In this document: positions 58,430 through 64,000 of the stretch, in pieces
Numbering within the stretch: position 1 is the stretch's first letter
Layout: the number at the start of each line of letters is the position of its first letter
From: Clytia hemisphaerica
Taxonomy: Eukaryota; Cnidaria; Hydrozoa; Leptothecata; Clytiidae
Direction of reading: 5' to 3'
DNA: 64,000 nucleotides
NCBI GenBank assembly: GCA_902728285.1
Contig: CACVBU010000879.1
Span: forward strand, 232,382 to 296,381
Made by a program: the position numbers and the translations under genes
Notes under the pieces: model-generated
Told to the model about the DNA's origin: nothing
The model's database searches: none
What the model saw: only the letters and a program-made list of their open reading frames with translations

Positions 58430-59230
58430 CCATTTTTGGACCTACAAATTCCTATAAATTGTCCGTCCGTTCGTTCGTTCGTCCGTCCGGCTGTTACCAG
58501 CTTTTCTCGAGATGGGCTCATTAGTTTTTTCAGACTTTTTGCACAAAGATGCGTATTAGCAATGCCCAAAACATGGCAGAGTCCGATTTTTGAGAAAAAT
58601 TCTTTTCCGGTCGAAAATGCCGGAAATATGCCGGAATTCGCCGTTTTTGCAGATTTTCATCGGACTTTTTCCTTATAATTGGTTGTTTTTTCACACAAAA
58701 ACATTGTTAATAGCAATGTCCACGATCAAGCATGGTTCAATTGTCAATAAAACTGATTTTTGAAGCCGGGAATTTCAAAAATCGCCGGAACTGCCGATTT
58801 TTGCCGGAAAAACGTCATTTCTTGAATTTCTAGAGCTGTACTTTATATTTTTCCATGAAATTTTGCACACTGATGCAATATGACAATACCTAAAATGTGA
58901 CGGAGCCCAATTTTAGAAAAACAATTTTTTCCGGCCGAAAGTGCTGGAAATATGCCGGAAAACCGTTTTTTTTTTACATTTTCTTTCATCAAAAGTTTTT
59001 TCTGATTGTTTGCAGAAAGATGCGTATTCGCAATGCTCAAAACATGGCTGAGCTCGATTTTTGAGAATTTTTTTTTTTCGGTTGAAAATGCCGGAAATCA
59101 CCGTTTTTGCAGATTTTCATTAGATTTTTTCCTTGTAAATCTATGTTTTTCACATAAAAATATTATTGATAACAATGCTCACCATCAAGCATGATTCAAT
59201 TGTCAATAAAACTGATTTTTGCGACCAGAA
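58430..59230 (+). mobile_element. GTCC-tract element with internal duplication
   Basis: 'ggacctacaaattcctataa', GTCC/GTTC tract, 'gttaccagcttttctcgaga'. Then two to three copies of a ~200-330 bp module ('aaagatgcgtattmgcaatg', 'gagaaaaat', 'ccggaaatatgccggaa'). Longest family member here. Confidence 0.75.
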
Positions 59231-59639
59231 ATTTCTATTTATTTTTCCCCTACAGCCCTTCCCTCTCCCCCATCAACAATCAATGATGAATTTATTGTGT
59301 TTTGCATTTCCGCTAAACGCTATATTTTTTGACTGATTTTTTTCTCCTCCCAACTTTCATCATCAGGTAGGTCCATTCAGCATCTAGCTTGTTTATTGTG
59401 TTTTGTCAATATTTTTGTTAATTTGCCTGTAATATTTCGGAAGGGACGTCAAAATTTAAAATTGCCTAAAACGCTCGCATTTCTCCACTGTGAAAGTTTT
59501 TGTTGGGTTAGGCGGTTTTTAAGACAAATTGGCATTATTTGTGGCCCTAATTGGCGTAAAGCCAAAATTGACCAATGGCGTTATTAAAGGATGCGACACA
59601 TTTAAAACAAGGTATCGTGGATATTCTTGGCGTACCGAG

Positions 59640-59760
59640 AAAGTTATCTACTCTCGGGTACCTGATAGACGGGGGGGGGGGGGGGTGGAAAAAAATCCAA
59701 AACTTAATAAGCGGGGGGGGGGAGGTCGGAATTAAAATGTCCTGGGTGGAAAAAATTTGA
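59640..59760. repeat. poly-G-bearing repeat end
   Basis: 'ctctcgggtacctgatagac' with G14, 'cttaataagc' with G9, 'atgtcctgggtgga'. Related to 61,085-61,265 and, in inverse, to 49,300. Confidence 0.65.
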
Positions 59761-60094
59761 GTTACTCCGTGAATATATACCCCCTAAAGACATTGATCAT
59801 GCTCATGCTGCAAAAAAAAAGGTCCAAAAAATCTGCACAATTTCCTTTGTTTGACGACGTTAGCGTTAATCATTTTTACCACTTTTAATCTGCCAACATG
59901 TCCGTCTGGTGCTCTAAAATTTAATCAAAATTAACAATTTTTGACTCCAAGTGATGCATCCTCGCATATGTTTTAAACTTAGTTTCCCGATGATTTCTTA
60001 AATTCTCCTTACAATGATATAAAATTTTTTCGACAAAATTTGGTAGAACTGCGTTATTACCAAATTAAATTATTTACTTCCTTGCATTCAGGCT

Positions 60095-60360
60095 TTTATC
60101 TAATGACGTGGTCGGTTATATCATTAGAATCACTAGGAAATTCTGAGCAAGAAAATATAGGTAAAATTTCGTCTGAGCAAGGTGCTTCCAAAGTATAAGC
60201 CCCTAGAGTTTACGCATGATTAAACTCAAAACAAAAGAATTTCGTCCCATCACACTAATTATGCAGATTTTTCGAAGCAATAACAAAAAGAAATCCATTT
60301 ACCGAAACAAACTCCCGTAAGGGCAAAGGGCCTATGACGAGCCGTATTTACATTGTTTTC
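60095..60360 (-). repeat. dispersed repeat, inverse copy of 9,640-9,930
   Basis: Reverse complement of the 9.6-kb copy throughout, with about 80 percent identity by eye. Confidence 0.8.
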
Positions 60361-60699
60361 TATAAAGCTGTTTTCCATCTCTTTATACGCCTCCGGTTCA
60401 TTGAATGTCCGTGCCATTGTCTGTGTCATTAAATTGTAAGCTCAAGACTCTTATTATGATTCCTTGAAAACTAAATTTTTGCGTGTCAATAACCTTTCTC
60501 TTCTTCTGATATGTCCTTCAGTGTCTCTAGAAAAGTCCTTCGGACCGAATTTTTATATTTTTGACATCTTGACATTGTCTAATATCAAAATTAGAGCTCA
60601 TAGTTGGAAAGTTTATAAAAGGCGGACACTAGCCCGTTTCCCCGATGGTGTCCGCTATAATTAGAGGTTCAACTTTGCAAGCAAAAATTTACAAATAAG

Positions 60700-60950
60700 A
60701 TATTTGATAACATTTGGTAAGATTTGATCATACTTGATAACATTTGATCATATTTGATAACATTTGATCATATTTGATCATATTTGATCATATTTGATAA
60801 CATTTGATCATATTTGATAACATTTGATCATATTTGATAACATTTGGTTATATTTGATGACATTTGGTTACATTTGATAACATTTGGTAGATTTGGTTAT
60901 ATATAACATTTGGTTATCGCTAACATCTGTTAAAATCTAGTCAAATCTAA
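60700..60950. repeat. 10-bp 'tttgataaca/tttgatcata' satellite
   Basis: About 22 imperfect 10-bp units. 'tttgatcata' and 'tttgataaca' alternate in the centre, and 'tttggtta' units lie to the right. Confidence 0.9.
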
Positions 60951-61084
60951 AGCAGTGAACCAATTTTCGCGGGAACTAATTTTCGTTCCACAAAATTCTT
61001 CCGTTAAAATAATGTTCTCTCTCGTAATTTCCTTATATCTATCAGTTAAGTAATTTTGTAATATCATCAAAAAAGAGCTTGTTA

Positions 61085-61265
61085 CTATCGGGTATCTGAT
61101 GCACAGAAAAGAATTATTGATTCCCTAGGCTAGGGAAACGTATTTTCCGGACCGGGATTATGATGCATATAGTCTATATAGACGGGGGAATAAACAGGGC
61201 AACGTTGAAAATATCTCAAAAATTAATAAGTGGCGAGGTTCAGATTAAAAAAGTCCTGGGTGGAA
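61085..61265. repeat. degraded copy of the 59,640 repeat
   Basis: 'tatcgggtatctgat', 'atagacgggggaataaac', 'aaattaataagtgg', 'aaagtcctgggtggaaa'. Confidence 0.6.
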
Positions 61266-62034
61266 ATATGGCAGGGAAGATTCTGACCCTGTCAGAGCAA
61301 TTTCCTGGAATTTTGTGATTTTTTAACCCAGTCCCCGAACCCGTTTTCGCCTAAGTGTTTTCCGCAAATGGAAAAAGTTTGCGACTTTTGATGCTGGGTA
61401 TGATTGAAACTTTAAGCTAGAAATCGAATTTAAGCTTTCAAAATGAAAAATTTCAAAGTCTCAAAAAGGTTACTATTCATTATACTATTTCATTAAAACT
61501 TTAAAAACCGGACCAGGACCTCAAATTAGACCTAAAAGTCGGACCCCAAATCTGGAAAAGTCGGACCCCATCTAAAAAGGTCCGACAAAAACATAAAAAA
61601 TAAAATTGTGAACTCTCCTTTGCTCGATGAAAAGATTATCGGCGTTTTGATGCTAACTAATAGTGCCAATTATCGACAACATGAAAAATATGAGCAATCT
61701 GATTGGCTAAAAGAGAAGCGATATATCCCGTTTTTCATATTTTAATTAAAAAATACAAGACCGCGTTCAGCATAAGGGGTCTAGTAAGCGAGAGGTTATA
61801 CTTTGTATAAATTTATGCTCAGAAAAATGTTTTTCTTTTTACTGATAATATACACAGTAAGTTATCCAAAGAGTTATCAAAAGAATGTTTTGAGCTTTTT
61901 AATGACCATTCGATTTTGTTTAATGTTTTTACGTTGATTTTTCAAGTTCGATTAGTTTCAAAACACAAAAATTCACTTTTGACACTACGTTACGTTACAC
62001 GACATAAAAAAAGTAGCATACCTACCGTATTACT
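61266..62034. other. no gene recognised
   Basis: AT-rich, with a short tract repeating 'gtcggaccccaaatctgg' at about 61,500-61,580. No coding signal. Confidence 0.5.
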
Positions 62035-62155
62035 TCGAATAAACGCCCCCTTCTCTTAAACGTCCTCCTTCGAGAAAAAAATTTCAATAAACGCCCCTTC
62101 AAGTAAACGCCACCCTTCAATAAATGCCTCCCCTCTAGGAGGGGCGTTTATTTGT
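62035..62155. repeat. 'aataaacgcccc' repeat
   Basis: Five spaced 'aataaacgcc'-like units, ending with the inverse 'ggaggggcgtttattt'. Confidence 0.8.
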
Positions 62156-62350
62156 AACAAATAGCTATAAGGAAGTATATAATGAAGGATCACTTAGATA
62201 TTGATAACAATTGGATTTCTTTCGTATTCGAACTGATTTTGACCCGTTTATACATCCCTAAATTGACATGTTTGTACTCATTAAATAATGAAGAAGCGAA
62301 ATAATTCACTTTATTAAAGTGAGATTGGTTAGAAATTATTTAATAAACAC

Positions 62351-62463
62351 ATAGAACCAGTGCAGCTCCTACCCACTGGTAAAAATTGACAAAATTTAAA
62401 AGAAAGGGGTTCTTTTAAATTTTGTCAATTTTTACCAGTGGGTAGGAGCTGCACTGGTTCTAT
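62351..62463. repeat. perfect hairpin, 54-bp arms, 5-nt loop
   Basis: Arm begins 'atagaaccagtgcagctcct'. The right arm is its exact inverse around the loop AGGGG. No mismatch is seen over 54 pairs. Confidence 0.95.
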
Positions 62464-62891
62464 GACACGGGGTTTAGTCCAGGAAAAAATGGCCAAAAAC
62501 CCACCTTTGTGAACCATGGTTTTTTAGCTTCCTATGTACCTATAGATTACAGTTTGGGATGGTTTTCAGGCTGAATAGGTGATAAAACCCTAAAATTTGA
62601 CCTAAAACGGGGTCTTTTGCTCAATCAAGGGTCCCCCTTTACTAGTCGATTTTTCAAAGTGCTCAAATGAACAAACTTTTGCGCTAATCTGATAGAGCTC
62701 GAAGTACTGAGCAAGAAAATGGGTTCAAATGTTTGGTTTTGAACATACGTCGCGGAGCTAGGGCCCGCCAAAGTCGTCAAAATGGCCGTTTTAGCCCTTT
62801 TTCTGCTGACGTCAGCGTTTTTCCTTCGAATTTTTAGGCATTTCTGACACTTTCGCTGGATAGCCCTGAAAGAGTGCTTCTTTTATAATAA

Positions 62892-63185
62892 GGAGCGATG
62901 GCCGAATGGTCTCAGTGCCTAAAACCAGGGGTTCCCAGTTTGAATTTATCTGATATACGGATGGCGGATTGGCAGCTGCCCCCGCTAAAGCTCTAAAGGG
63001 AGTGGGCCAATCTCCCATCAGAGAGGAATGACAGTCAGCCTTTGATGTGCCGCATCCCTAGTCGGGTTCAACTGTCTTTACCCGTCAACACTGAAAGAAT
63101 TACAGTTCGACCCGACAAGCCCCAAAAACGAGGGCTGGGATTTCAGGCCTCCCACTGCAAAATCCATGATGCGGTAAAAAAGTCA
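62892..63185 (+). mobile_element. tRNA-derived SINE candidate
   Basis: 'ggagcgatggccgaatggt' resembles the 5' end and A box of a Ser/Leu-type tRNA. 'ggttcccagtttgaattta' is a diverged B box about 35 bases later. A GC-richer ~230-bp body follows (63,000-63,170), unlike its AT-rich surroundings. The tRNA part is too diverged to be a working tRNA. Confidence 0.5.
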
Positions 63186-64000
63186 TCAACTCTTTTAAAA
63201 AAGTGTCATCGATAGAGAATTATAACATAAAGATCTGTCTATTATTTCGATTCCATTGAAGTATCATTACCATAATTAATAGTTTAGTAATTACTGTTAT
63301 ACACTTGGGAATCATGTAGAAGATTTCTTTTGAAAGAAATTCAATTCAATTGGGACACTCGGAGGTTTCTGGGGAATTCGTCAATAGCAAACATGTATAC
63401 TGACACAGTCTGCTAGAAATTAATACTATAATATTTGCTCTTCGTCTTTGATTCTTTCTATATATAGTGACTAGATTGACACAACGGATTAGAATAGGTG
63501 GATTAAGAACTCATAGAAAACACTCCTCGTTAGGTTATCAAACTTTTTTACGAGTTTGCTAGCAATTAAAACTCTTGATAAGTTGTAAAAAAGTTGTAAA
63601 AAATCATTACTTTCAACATTTTCATTGGTCATTACGTATCACGTGGTACATTTTAAATAAGAAAATGCACTTTTTTAGCCCTTTCTATCCAATGCAGAAA
63701 TTAGCCAAATAATTTGAAATTTATTTTCCTCTTCTAAATACGTCTTCTTTCACCAGTATGCAACCCATTCGTGACCCATCGAGTTTCTTAGTTATAGACC
63801 ATACGTTAATTTTCACTTATCTGAAGATTGCCATTGACAAAAGATTAAAAATTTACATTAAAACTGGTCTAGCGTTTGTTGATGCTAAAACTTAAGTGCA
63901 GGATTTAAAATATTTGCAAAATCATCAAAATTGATCGAATCATAGGACAAATTCGTTTTCGAAACTGTATAAATTGGAAAATTGTTCTTATAAAAACAAT
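63186..64000. other. no gene recognised
   Basis: AT-rich, no domain, no clear repeat. Confidence 0.5.

Overview
The window is invertebrate metazoan nuclear DNA. It is AT-rich, its genes are split by short GT-AG introns, and most of the sequence is repeats: inverted-repeat (MITE-like) elements, LINE fragments, minisatellites and a tetranucleotide array over 2 kb long. TOR, SET, BTB, ankyrin and C2H2 sequences point to an animal. A sponge or cnidarian would fit, but I cannot fix the species.

Layout: 1-2,085 is a (GAAC)n array that grew from the tetranucleotide tract inside a dispersed element family. 2.3-2.8 kb and 6.8-7.5 kb carry two unassigned plus-strand ORFs. 7.9-9.5 kb has three minus-strand exons of the protein kinase TOR. 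11.2-12.5 kb is a 29-bp minisatellite. 13.1-16.4 kb holds a decayed minus-strand Ser/Thr kinase with a LINE fragment in one intron. 17-22.4 kb is repeats. 22.7-33.6 kb is a graveyard of FHA, C2H2, ankyrin, Death-like, BTB and kinase fragments plus LINE pieces, linked by a segment present two to three times.

34,540-55,190 is the highlight: one plus-strand gene model of 31 exons, built by hand from splice sites and intron phase. It joins a KMT5A-like SET methyltransferase domain, a tandemly triplicated exon, an acidic Glu/His-rich exon, two zinc-finger-like motifs, a tyrosine recombinase (R-K-R-H-Y residues present) and two Myb/SANT-like segments, about 1,420 residues in all. One surplus base in the recombinase exon breaks the frame. 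The combination suggests a chromatin-targeting tyrosine-recombinase element (Crypton-like) or a gene domesticated from one. I see no obvious terminal repeats around it.

55.2-64 kb has no recognisable gene. It holds foldback elements, including a perfect 54-bp-arm hairpin, and a tRNA-derived SINE candidate. All calls were made by reading the sequence; no alignment or database search was run.
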